DNA of 64,000 nt from CANKHA01 sp963731585. Lineage in GTDB: Bacteria > Pseudomonadota > Alphaproteobacteria > Rhizobiales > Xanthobacteraceae. How positions within the stretch are numbered: the first letter of the stretch is position 1; every line of letters begins with the position of its first letter. The stretch is from NCBI GenBank assembly GCA_963731585.1, contig CAVSWC010000003.1, positions 558,001 to 622,000 on the forward strand, read 5' to 3'. The position numbers and the translations under genes are program-made. Under the pieces are notes generated by a model. That model saw nothing but the letters and a program-made list of their open reading frames with translations, was not told the DNA's origin and did no database searches. Positions 1 through 10,194 of this stretch are shown here, one piece after another.

Positions 1-1
1 G

Positions 2-802
2 GTTGGGCTGGCGAGCTTCGGCGGACGCGCCGCCTTTGTCGGCAAGGTCAAGAACGATACGCTCGGCCACACTTTCATCCACGACATCCGCGCGGCCGGC
101 GTCGCCTTCGACACGGCGCCGGCATCCGAGGGGCCTTCGACCGCGCGCTGCTATATCCTGGTGACGCCGGATGGCCAGCGCACGATGAATACCTTTCTCG
201 GCGCGGCGCAGGATCTGCACCCGAACGACATCGATGACGATAAGGTGGCTTCCGCCGCGGTGACCTATCTTGAAGGCTATCTTTGGGATCCGAAGAACGC
301 CAAGAACGCGTTCCTGAAAGCGGCGGCCGCCGCGCATAAAGCCAAGCGCCTGGTCGCTCTCACGCTGTCGGATGCCTTTTGCGTGGACCGCTGGCGCGAA
401 GAGTTCCTCGGCCTGATCCGCGGCGGTACTGTGGATCTGGTTTTTGCCAATGAAGCCGAGCTGAAGTCGCTCTATCAGACGGCCGATTTCACCGCCGCCA
501 TCACGGCACTGAAGCAGGACGCCAAACTCGCGGTGGTTACGCGCAGCGAAAAAGGCTGCGTGATCGTCAACCGTAAAGGCAGCGAAGTCGTGCGCGCCTT
601 CCCGGTCGAGCGCCTGGTGGACACGACCGGCGCCGGCGATCTATTCGCCGCGGGTTTCCTGTTCGGTCTCGCGCGCGGGAAGGATCCGGTGAGCGCTGCA
701 AGGCTCGGAGCCTTGGCGGCGGCGGAAGTGATCCAGCATATGGGCGCCCGTCCGCAAACCCCGTTGAAGGCGCTGGCCGCCGAGAACGGCCTCGCTCTCT
801 AA
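2..802 (+). CDS. PfkB-family sugar/nucleoside kinase (adenosine kinase-like), 5' partial
   Basis: The frame is already open at base 2, so the N-terminus lies outside the window. The visible part begins with the ribokinase-fold segment FGGRAAFVGKVKNDTLG and ends with the PfkB signature DTTGAGDLFAAGFLFGL, whose Asp is the catalytic base and whose GAGD forms the anion hole. The family phosphorylates sugars or nucleosides with ATP in the cytoplasm. Related rhizobial proteins are usually annotated adenosine kinase, but the substrate cannot be fixed from sequence alone. A 9-bp inverted repeat follows the stop codon. Confidence 0.85.
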   Translation, partial: VGLASFGGRAAFVGKVKNDTLGHTFIHDIRAAGVAFDTAPASEGPSTARCYILVTPDGQRTMNTFLGAAQDLHPNDIDDDKVASAAVTYLEGYLWDPKNAKNAFLKAAAAAHKAKRLVALTLSDAFCVDRWREEFLGLIRGGTVDLVFANEAELKSLYQTADFTAAITALKQDAKLAVVTRSEKGCVIVNRKGSEVVRAFPVERLVDTTGAGDLFAAGFLFGLARGKDPVSAARLGALAAAEVIQHMGARPQTPLKALAAENGLAL

Positions 803-821
803 TCCGCCGGAACGGTAACCA

Positions 822-847
822 ATTGGTAACTGCGTGTGGTTACCAAT
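822..847. repeat. Perfect 9-bp inverted repeat between the kinase and the next gene
   Basis: ATTGGTAAC (822-830) and GTTACCAAT (839-847) are exact complements around an 8-base loop. A further GGTAACC lies just upstream, so the GGTAAC core occurs three times in about 35 bp. No T-run follows, so a Rho-independent terminator is unlikely. An operator for the gene starting at 878 or a processing hairpin are both possible. Confidence 0.5.
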
Positions 848-877
848 CGGTGAACCAGCTAACCCGGGGATTCTTTC

Positions 878-1652
878 ATGAGCGATCAAAAGGCAATCGA
901 ATTTGCCGCATCGAGCGCGGAAGCCAAGGCGGAACCCGCAGCAGAGCCCACGACCATAGACGCGGAAGCCATTGCTGCGGATCGTTCCAGCCGGGACGAT
1001 AGCATTCGCAGCTTTCCCGCCCCCGCGATCTACACGCCATCGGTGCAATCCCGCTTCACCCTGCTCGCCGCCGCCGCCGCGGTCGCCTTTGCCGCCGCCT
1101 TCGGTGGCCTGCTCGGCTCGGTCAGTACCTATAGCCTCGCCAGCCCAAAGACCGACCTGGCTGAGCCGACCCAGAAACTGCAAGCCGCGCTTACGCAGGT
1201 GACCAAGGACGTCGCCGCGCTAAAAACCAGCGTTGAGGCTTCCAGCCGCGCCACCACAACGCACGTGTCGAAGATCAACGAGCGCTTCGACCGCGCCGAG
1301 CGCGCCCAAGCGGAGCCAGCAGCGAAGATCGCCGCGCTGACGGAAACCGTCACCCGGCTGGAAAAGCGCATCGCGGCCAATGCCGACGCTGCGCGTGAGG
1401 TGACCGGCTCGGTGCCGGACCGCACAGCGACAACGGCGGCGGTCAAGGATCAATCGAAGCCGGCCATCGTCGAGGGCTGGGTGTTGCGCGAACATCTATC
1501 GCGGGCGCGCGCTGGTGGAGAACCGCAGCGGGCTTTACGAGGTGGGGCCCGGCGGCAGCCTGCCTGGCATCGGCAAAGTGGAAACCATCACGCAGCAGAA
1601 TGGCCGCTGGGTGGTGGTCACGCCGAAAGGTTTGATCGTCTCGATGCGATGA
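878..1652 (+). CDS. Single-pass membrane protein with coiled coil, function unknown (frameshifted)
   Basis: After removing one extra base near 1490 the protein is 257 aa. An acidic, Ala-rich cytoplasmic N-terminus (about 1-60) precedes one hydrophobic segment (about 66-90), then a Lys/Glu/Ala-rich stretch that looks coiled-coil (about 100-175). The C-terminal domain lies in the shifted frame and contains NIYRGRALVENRSGLYEV, LPGIGKVETI and GRWVVVTPKGLIV. I recall similar C-termini in hypothetical proteins of Bradyrhizobium relatives. An envelope location is inferred from the topology and no enzymatic motif is visible. A strong terminator follows. Confidence 0.7.
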
Positions 1653-1678
1653 CCCACGGCACCGAGCTCGATCAATAA

Positions 1679-1707
1679 AACGGCGCCCCTCGGGCGCCGT
1701 TCTTTTT
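1679..1707 (+). terminator. Rho-independent terminator
   Basis: A perfect 10-bp GC-rich stem (AACGGCGCCC / GGGCGCCGTT, 1679-1688 and 1692-1701) with a 3-base loop is followed by CTTTTT. It ends transcription of the upstream membrane-protein gene. Confidence 0.85.
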
Positions 1708-1765
1708 GGGGAATGGTCCAGCCCGCGATTTCATGGCAGCATCGCCGCAAACCGGCACGCGGACC

Positions 1766-2599
1766 ATGCTCCTTCGTCCTCACACTCTAATTGCAGCGGT
1801 GTTTGCAGCCGCGCTCGTTTTCCCATCGGCTGCGGTGCGCGCGCAAACGGCCAAGCCGGAAATGCGCGAAAGCTGCCCAGGCCTGGTGGCTTCGCACCCG
1901 CCGCGCCCGACCGCTGCCTCGCTCCGGCTGGCGGCGCTTGCCGCCGACCAGGTGCGCGTCAGCTATGCAGGCCATTCCACTTTCCTGATCGAGAGCCCGC
2001 AGTCGGTGCGCATCGCTACGGATTACAATGACTATGTGCACGTGCCGCTGTTGCCCACCATCGCGACGATGAACCGGGCGCATGACACGCATTTCAGCGA
2101 GTACCCGAACCCCGCGATCCCGCATGTGCTGCGCGGCTGGGCGCCGGCCGGTGCGCCTGCGCGCCACGACTTGCAGGTGCAGGACGTGCGGGTGCGTAAT
2201 GTACCGACCAACATCCGCGATTACTCGGGCGGCACCGAACGGCATGGCAATTCGATTTTTATCTTTGAAGTGGGCAGCCTCTGCATCGCCCATCTCGGGC
2301 ATCTGCATCACACCCTGAACCAGCAGCAACTCGACGAGATCGGCCGGATCGATGTCGTACTGGTGCCGGTGGACGGAAGCTTCACTCTCGACATCGAGGG
2401 CATGATCGAAGTGCTGCGCGCGCTGAAGGCGCCGCTCATGATTCCGATGCACTATTTCAGCCTCTATACCCTGCAGCGCTTCATCGACGGGACGCGCGGC
2501 CAATCCTGGGAGGTCGAATGGGCTTCCGAGCCTTCCATCACCCTGTCGCGCGCAAGCTTGCCTTCCGTGCCCAAAATTCTGGTGCTGCCGGGACGGTAG
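1766..2599 (+). CDS. Secreted metallo-beta-lactamase-fold hydrolase (UlaG-like)
   Basis: The ATG at 1766 begins a clean signal peptide (MLLRPHTLIAAVFAAALVFP, cleavage after AVRAQ), so it is preferred over in-frame starts at 1706 and 1733. The mature part has the first strand of the fold, VRVSYAGHSTFLIESP, then TDYNDYVH, a metal-site region near NRAHDTHFSEY, a second His motif HLGHLHH, an Asp in VPVDGSF and a late His in IPMHYFSLY. UlaG-type proteins are metal-dependent hydrolases; an exported one with this sequence has no assigned substrate. It stands alone between a terminator and a divergent AT-rich gap. Confidence 0.75.
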   Translation: MLLRPHTLIAAVFAAALVFPSAAVRAQTAKPEMRESCPGLVASHPPRPTAASLRLAALAADQVRVSYAGHSTFLIESPQSVRIATDYNDYVHVPLLPTIATMNRAHDTHFSEYPNPAIPHVLRGWAPAGAPARHDLQVQDVRVRNVPTNIRDYSGGTERHGNSIFIFEVGSLCIAHLGHLHHTLNQQQLDEIGRIDVVLVPVDGSFTLDIEGMIEVLRALKAPLMIPMHYFSLYTLQRFIDGTRGQSWEVEWASEPSITLSRASLPSVPKILVLPGR

Positions 2600-2793
2600 C
2601 GAGAACGCGCCCGCGACTGCATGAGCAGTTAATCATCCCGATTAACCTCTGCGCGATATTCGGGTTGGAACGAAAATGACCGTGATGCATTGTCGCTTCC
2701 GTCGGGCTTGAGCGGGACAGGTATCCCAACCTTTTAGTTAATTTTTCCGCCGCGGGACGTTGTGCCCGGCTGAAAACTCACCGTGGGGAAACG

Positions 2794-3165
2794 ATGATCG
2801 GTAACTGGTCAGGTTGGAAGAAATTTCCGAATGCGGAGCGCGGCGAGCACGTTGAAGCGCCGATCGGGCCCGGAATTTACGAAGTCCGTAACATGTCCAC
2901 CGGCGATATGACGGCCTTCGATGTCTCAGGCAATGTCGCGCAAGCGCTGGCGGCGCTGCTGCGGAAGTCGCCTTCGCGTCCCTGGACGAGGCTATTCGGC
3001 GCTGAGCGCGGCGCTTGGCGGGATAATCATCTGGAATATCGCACCTGTGCGGCTTCATCAATGCGCGAGGCCAAGATGATGGCGCGCGCCCTGATCGGCC
3101 GCCGGCAGGTCTATTGGAGCCGCACCGCTGCGCAGGCGCGCCCGAACTTTGCGCGATCGATCTGA
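2794..3165 (+). CDS. Conserved hypothetical protein, 123 aa
   Basis: A soluble, basic protein opening MIGNWSGWKKFPNAERGEHV with PIGPGIYEVRNMSTGDMTAF near residues 23-42. The GIYEVR core and the later LEYRTCAASSMREAKMMARAL resemble the beta-strand and helix of GIY-YIG-like small domains, but the catalytic pattern is incomplete, so no nuclease role is proposed. ACGATG with a nearby GTGGGGAAA supports the start. It converges on gyrB, leaving 56 bp between the stops. Comparable small proteins occur in Bradyrhizobium relatives (recollection, not searched). Confidence 0.6.
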   Translation: MIGNWSGWKKFPNAERGEHVEAPIGPGIYEVRNMSTGDMTAFDVSGNVAQALAALLRKSPSRPWTRLFGAERGAWRDNHLEYRTCAASSMREAKMMARALIGRRQVYWSRTAAQARPNFARSI

Positions 3166-3221
3166 GTTGAGTTCAGGACCGGGATCCCGCTGGCGCGCGA
3201 ACGAGCTCCGTCAATTGCCGG

Positions 3222-5652
<2,431 letters not shown>

Positions 5653-5768
5653 CAATACACTTTCGAATCGTTTGGAAAAATCGCCCTCGAAACACTGTTT
5701 GGTGTGCCACGAAATAACGACGCCGTACAGGGCAAAGTAGCCCCAATTAAGTAGTTGTTTTGAAACAA

Positions 5769-5809
5769 TTTTTCACGCCGGAGCCGGGGCAGGAATCAGG
5801 CGTGAAAAA
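5769..5809. repeat. 11-bp inverted repeat upstream of gyrB
   Basis: TTTTTCACGCC (5769-5779) and GGCGTGAAAAA (5799-5809) are exact complements with a 19-base loop. The right arm overlaps the A-run that serves as the U-tract of the neighbouring minus-strand terminator, so the two RNA structures could not both form fully. It lies about 120 bp upstream of the gyrB start, next to the smaller palindrome TTGTTTTGAAACAA (5755-5768). Confidence 0.5.
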
Positions 5810-5828
5810 ACCCCGCTCGCGCGGGGCA
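5805..5828 (-). terminator. Rho-independent terminator downstream of the small gene before gyrB
   Basis: Read on the minus strand, CCCCGC-GCGA-GCGGGG is followed by six T residues (plus-strand A-run 5805-5810). It ends the transcript coming from the recF side, so gyrB is probably transcribed from its own promoter in the roughly 150 bp below. Confidence 0.75.
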
Positions 5829-5874
5829 TTTTCGTATTGCGCAGGGACGTTTTTCGAGATCTCGGACGGCAACG

Positions 5875-6096
5875 CTATGTTTGGTTTTTCGTGCCGCTGC
5901 TGTCTTGCGCTATCGCCTTCTCGCTGCTGGGGCCGAGGCGGTAGCGCCGGCTGGGCTCGTAGTCGGGGATTGGCCGCGAAAAGCCTTCGAGCGCGCCCGC
6001 CCACAGCTCCACCCGGTCGATATCTTCGCGCAAGCGCGCGAGCGATTCTTGCAGGCGTTCCGAAATTTTGTCCCCTCCGGCGACGCCGGCTGCCAT
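5875..6096 (-). CDS. Small conserved protein between recF and gyrB, 73 aa
   Basis: Starting at MAAGVAGGDKISERLQESLA the frame gives a 73-aa hydrophilic protein whose first half is a predicted helix (ISERLQESLARLREDIDRVE) and whose second half carries ELWAGALEGFSRPIPDYEPS. An upstream in-frame ATG at 6195 is possible but adds a low-complexity leader. A terminator follows directly, and recF is 105 bp upstream on the same strand, which supports a real gene at the end of the replication transcript. I do not recognise a domain. Confidence 0.55.
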   Translation of the reverse strand: MAAGVAGGDKISERLQESLARLREDIDRVELWAGALEGFSRPIPDYEPSRRYRLGPSSEKAIAQDSSGTKNQT

Positions 6097-6201
6097 GCTC
6101 TGATCTCCGATGACGGGCGTACAGGTTGTAAGAAGTAAAGCCCTGCGGAAGCCGAATGTTCCCTTTCTAACAAAGATCGAAAATCTAGCTAGCACAGTGG
6201 G

Positions 6202-7347
6202 TTAGGCGAAACGACGGCTGATTTGCCCGGATATGATCTCAAATATCTGCGCGCGCGGCGCGATTTCAGCAAAGGTCACGGGATCCGCCCCAGTCATCCA
6301 GACCTGCGAGCCAAGACGGGAAAGCGCGTCATAAAGCGCGTTGCGTCGGCTCGGGTCGAGATGCGCAACGACCTCATCAAGCAGCAATACGGGCGCAAAG
6401 CCTGTCATCTCGCCGACCAGCCCCGCATGCGCGAGCACAAGCCCGATCAGCAAGGCCTTCTGCTCACCGGTTGAGGCATCGGCGGCGGGAACATTCTTGC
6501 CCGCATAGGTCACCGCGAGATCGGTCAAATGCGGCCCATCAAGCGTGCGGCCGGCCAGCGCGTCGCGCGCACGGTTATCTTTCAGCTGCCTGCGATAACG
6601 ATCCTCCACCTCAACCGCGGGCTGCTCCGCGAGCGCCTGCTCCATCCATCCGTGCAACGCGATCTCCGCCACCGGGAAGCCGACCGGGAAGGCGTTGCGT
6701 TCTGCCAGCGCGCCCCGCAACCGGCGCACCGTTTCCGCGCGCAGTGCCGCGACGGCGACGGCAAGCTCGGCGGTCTCATGCTCGACGGCGTCCAGCCAAT
6801 GCATGTCCGGGCGCGGGCTCTCCAGCAGGCGGTTGCGCGAGCGCAGGCTACGCTCCAGCGCCGAGACGCGGCCGGAATGCTGGGCGTCCACCGCCAGCAC
6901 CAGGCGATCGAGAAAGCGGCGGCGTTCGGAGGCGGGCTCGTTGAACAGCCGATCCATGGCCGGCGTAAGCCAGATCACCCGGATATGGTCGGCGAAAGCC
7001 GCCACCGAAGCGACCGGCTCACGGTCGATGCGGCACATGCGCTGCGGCGGGGTATCTTCGACGGCAGGCGCGATGCCGGTACCCAGCGTGGCAAGGCCGA
7101 GCGCGCCTTCGACCTCGGCGGCGACCGCCCAGGAGCCGTCGCTTTCGCTGAAGGCCACCTCTTCCAGCGTGGCGCGCCGCAAGCCGCGGCCGGGCGTCAG
7201 AAAAGAAATCGCCTCGATCAAGTTGGTCTTGCCGGCGCCGTTGGCGCCTACCAACACCACCGGCTCCGTGCTGAGCTCGATAGACGCCGCGCGATAGCTG
7301 CGAAAGTTCGTCAGCGCGAGACGGCGAATGCGGGCGGGTTCAGGCAT
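6202..7347 (-). CDS. recF: DNA replication and repair protein RecF
   Basis: SMC-like ABC ATPase that loads RecA at gaps with RecO and RecR. The N-terminus shows RIRRLALTNFRSY, then Walker A GANGAGKTNLIEAISFLTPG near residues 34-53. The C-terminal half shows the signature region STGEQKALLIGLVLAHA and Walker B APVLLLDEVVAHLD followed by the D-loop. At 381 aa it has normal length. It follows dnaN on the same strand with a 92-bp gap filled by an unusual repeated hairpin, and starts at ATG 7347. Confidence 0.95.
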   Translation of the reverse strand: MPEPARIRRLALTNFRSYRAASIELSTEPVVLVGANGAGKTNLIEAISFLTPGRGLRRATLEEVAFSESDGSWAVAAEVEGALGLATLGTGIAPAVEDTPPQRMCRIDREPVASVAAFADHIRVIWLTPAMDRLFNEPASERRRFLDRLVLAVDAQHSGRVSALERSLRSRNRLLESPRPDMHWLDAVEHETAELAVAVAALRAETVRRLRGALAERNAFPVGFPVAEIALHGWMEQALAEQPAVEVEDRYRRQLKDNRARDALAGRTLDGPHLTDLAVTYAGKNVPAADASTGEQKALLIGLVLAHAGLVGEMTGFAPVLLLDEVVAHLDPSRRNALYDALSRLGSQVWMTGADPVTFAEIAPRAQIFEIISGQISRRFA

Positions 7348-7435
7348 CAGTAATCAGTAGTCAGTAATCAGCAATCAGTAAAACGAGAACGGAAGCTATC
7401 TAAAACCTCTGATTACTGATTACTGACCCCTGACC
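7347..7435. repeat. Long imperfect hairpin built of repeated TCAGTAATCA units between dnaN and recF
   Basis: Positions 7347-7380 hold the near-direct repeats TCAGTAATCAG, TAGTCAGTAATCAG and CAATCAGTA; 7410-7425 hold the complementary TGATTACTGATTACTGA. A transcript in either direction could fold into a stem of about 16-18 bp. The right end continues with the direct repeat CTGACCC CTGACCC. It fills almost the whole gap between recF and dnaN. Confidence 0.7.
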
Positions 7436-7439
7436 CCTG

Positions 7440-8558
7440 TTACACCCGCATCGGCATCAGCACGTAGAGCGCGCCTGCGGCATCGCGGTCCTGGATCAGC
7501 GTCGGCGAGCCGGCGTCTGCGAGCTTGAGGACGGCGACCTCGCCCTCAATCTGCGCCGCGATGTCGAGCAGATAGCGGGAGTTGAAGCCGATATCGATCG
7601 GATCGGCGCCGTATTCGATTTCAAGTTCTTCGGTGGCGCTGCCGGAATCCGGATTGGTCACCGACAACAACAGCCGCCCGGAGCTGATGGAGAGCTTTAC
7701 CGCCCGACCGCGTTCGCTCGAAACGGTGGAGACACGATCAACCGAGGCCTCGAAGTCTTTCTTGTCGACGATCAGCTCCTTGTCGTTGCCGACTGGAATG
7801 ACGCGGGCGTAGTCGGGAAAGGTGCCGTCGATCAATTTTGAGGTCAGCACCACGTCGCCGATGGAGAAGCGGATTTTTCCCTGCGACAGCTCGACGGCGA
7901 CGTCGGCTTCGGCGTCGTCAATCAGCCGCTGCACCTCGCCGACCGTTTTGCGCGGCACGATGATGCCGGGCATGCCCGCGGCGCCGGACGGCAACGGCAG
8001 CTCCACCTGCGCGAGCCGATGCCCATCCGTCGCCACCGCGCGCAGCATCGTCGACTTTCCGTTGCCCGCCGTGTGCAGGTAGATGCCGTTGAGATAGTAG
8101 CGCGTCTCCTCGGTGGAGATCGCGAACTGGGTCTTGTCGATCAGGCGCTTCAGGTCGGCCGCCGCGAGCGTGAATTTGTGGCTCATCTCGCCGGCGGCGA
8201 GATCCGGAAAGTCGCTTTCCGGCAAAGTCTGCAACGTGAAGCGCGAACGCCCGGCGCGGATGGCCAGCATCGCGCGGTCGCCGGAGGCTTCCAGCACGAT
8301 TTGCGATCCCTCGGGCAGTTTGCGCACGATCTCGTAGAACATATGCGCCGGCACCGTCGTGGAGCCGGCGGGCGAAACCTCCGCGTCCACGGCGTCGATC
8401 ACTTCCAGGTCGAGATCGGTGGCCTTCAGGCTGAGCTTGGACTTGTCCGCGCGGATCAGCACATTGGCGAGAATGGGGATGGTATTGCGGCGCTCCACCA
8501 CACGGTGAACGCGCCCCAGTGATTTCAACAATGCCGTACGCTCGACGGTAACCTTCAT
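7440..8558 (-). CDS. dnaN: DNA polymerase III beta subunit (sliding clamp)
   Basis: Ring-shaped processivity clamp for DNA polymerase III. The 372-aa product begins MKVTVERTALLKSLGRVHRVVERRNTIPILANVLI in the first clamp domain, has ISTEETRYYLNGIYLHTAG and ATDGHRLAQVELPLP in the second, and ends with the typical ALYVLMPMRV. Length and ends are normal and the frame is intact. It lies 199 bp downstream of dnaA on the same strand. Confidence 0.97.
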   Translation of the reverse strand: MKVTVERTALLKSLGRVHRVVERRNTIPILANVLIRADKSKLSLKATDLDLEVIDAVDAEVSPAGSTTVPAHMFYEIVRKLPEGSQIVLEASGDRAMLAIRAGRSRFTLQTLPESDFPDLAAGEMSHKFTLAAADLKRLIDKTQFAISTEETRYYLNGIYLHTAGNGKSTMLRAVATDGHRLAQVELPLPSGAAGMPGIIVPRKTVGEVQRLIDDAEADVAVELSQGKIRFSIGDVVLTSKLIDGTFPDYARVIPVGNDKELIVDKKDFEASVDRVSTVSSERGRAVKLSISSGRLLLSVTNPDSGSATEELEIEYGADPIDIGFNSRYLLDIAAQIEGEVAVLKLADAGSPTLIQDRDAAGALYVLMPMRV

Positions 8559-8676
8559 CTCGCAACCTACCCGATCAGGAGAAAATGCCCTCGAACCGCG
8601 AAGACGGCGGACGCCGGCGACAGCGGCGGCCCTCGCCTTGCGGGGGGAGCAAAGGTGACGCGCCCCGCCCGAATAG

Positions 8677-8710
8677 GCAAGGGCGGAGACGCGAAGCTCC
8701 GCCCTTTTCC
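8677..8710 (-). terminator. Putative hairpin terminator after dnaA
   Basis: AAGGGCGGAG (8679-8688) and CTCCGCCCTT (8697-8706) form a 10-bp GC-rich stem with an 8-base loop. On the minus strand only a short T-run follows, so it may attenuate rather than stop transcription from dnaA into dnaN. The rest of the 199-bp gap shows no gene. Confidence 0.5.
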
Positions 8711-8757
8711 CAGCGATTCAACGCTGCCAATCCTCGCCAAACCGCGAGGGGGCAGGC

Positions 8758-10194
8758 TCAGTCTTGCAGCTGCCGCTTCAGCACCTCGATCTCCTCCGCC
8801 AGCGTGGTGTCGTTACCCACGAGGTTCTCGATCTTGCGGACCGCGTGCAGCACGGTCGTATGATCACGCCCGCCGAAGCGCCGCCCGATCTCCGGCAAGG
8901 AGCGCAGCGTCAGCGTCTTGGCGAGGTACATCGCCACCTGGCGCGGCCGGACGACATTGGCCGTGCGCCGTGACGACAACAGATCGGCGCGGCTGACATT
9001 GTACTGACGCGCCACCACCCGCTGGATGTCCTCGATCTTGACCCGTTTGGGCTCCTGCGGGCGGATCAGATCGCGCATCTCGCGCTCCGCGAGTTCGAGC
9101 GTGACCGGCTGTCCGGTGAGTTTGCTATGGGCGAGCAGGCGGTTGAGCGCGCCTTCGAGATCGCGGCCGTTATGGGTGATGGTCTTTGCGATATAAGCGA
9201 GCACTGGCGGCGGCACGTCGAAGCCGGGATGATGCAGCTTGGCTGCCTCCATGCGGGATTTCAGGATTTCCAGCCGCAGCTCTTCGCCAAGCGAGGACAT
9301 TTCCACCACCAAGCCCCCGGCGAGCCGCGAGCGCATCCTGTCGTCCAGGCTTTCCAGATCGGAGGGGGGACGATCAGAGGCGATCACCACCTGGCGGCCG
9401 GCATCGATCAGCGCATTCAGCGTGTGGCAGAATTCGGCCTGGGTGTTCTTGCCTTGCAGGAATTGCAGGTCGTCGATCACCAGCACGTCGATTCCGCGCA
9501 GCACTTCCTTGAATGCGATCGCCGTTTGGCTGCGCAGCGCGGAGACGAAGCCGTACATGAACTTTTCCGCCGTCAGATAGAGCACCTTGTGCTCGCCGGA
9601 GGCGTTGCCCGCCCAGGTGATGGACTGCAGCAGGTGCGTCTTTCCAAGCCCGACGCCGGAGTGAATGTAGAGCGGATTGAACATGACCGGATCGCCGCGG
9701 CGGGCGGCGGCCACCTGCTTGGCGGCAGCATGCGCCAGGGTGTTGGAGCGGCCGAGCACGAAGGTCTCGAAAGTCAGCCGCGGGTCGAGGGGCGAGCCGC
9801 CTAATGCTTCATGCGCAGCAGACAAAGGCGAGGAGATCGCGCGCTGCTCGCCGCCGTTGAGACGCATCGCGGAGCCGTTATGGTGCGCCACCGCCGGCTG
9901 CACGGGCGCGGGCTTCTGCGCCAGGGATCGCAATACGCCGGAGCGCACGCTCAGCTCGATGCGGCCGACAGTGGCCTGCTCGGCCTGCCAGCAGGCAAGG
10001 ACGCGCTCAGAGTAATGCGACTGGATCCAGCTCTTGAGAAAGCGCGTCGGGACCGAGAGCCGCACCGTGGAGTTGTCGAGCCCCTCGAGGTCCATCCGCG
10101 CGAACCAGCTTGAATAGATATCGTCACCGACTTCAACGCGCAGCCTGCCCTTTACGCGCGACCAGCTTTCTTGCTCTGGGGTGATCAAATCCAT
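8758..10194 (-). CDS. dnaA: Chromosomal replication initiator protein DnaA
   Basis: AAA+ initiator that binds DnaA boxes and opens the origin. Domain I starts WSRVKGRLRVEVGDDIYSSWF. The AAA+ module has Walker A SGVGLGKTHLL near residue 180 and Walker B IDVLVIDDLQFLQGK near 240. The C-terminal DNA-binding domain carries FGGRDHTTVLHAVRKIE. At 478 aa it is a normal length and in frame. The 1-kb non-coding stretch upstream with several GANTC sites is its likely control region. Confidence 0.97.
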   Translation of the reverse strand: MDLITPEQESWSRVKGRLRVEVGDDIYSSWFARMDLEGLDNSTVRLSVPTRFLKSWIQSHYSERVLACWQAEQATVGRIELSVRSGVLRSLAQKPAPVQPAVAHHNGSAMRLNGGEQRAISSPLSAAHEALGGSPLDPRLTFETFVLGRSNTLAHAAAKQVAAARRGDPVMFNPLYIHSGVGLGKTHLLQSITWAGNASGEHKVLYLTAEKFMYGFVSALRSQTAIAFKEVLRGIDVLVIDDLQFLQGKNTQAEFCHTLNALIDAGRQVVIASDRPPSDLESLDDRMRSRLAGGLVVEMSSLGEELRLEILKSRMEAAKLHHPGFDVPPPVLAYIAKTITHNGRDLEGALNRLLAHSKLTGQPVTLELAEREMRDLIRPQEPKRVKIEDIQRVVARQYNVSRADLLSSRRTANVVRPRQVAMYLAKTLTLRSLPEIGRRFGGRDHTTVLHAVRKIENLVGNDTTLAEEIEVLKRQLQD

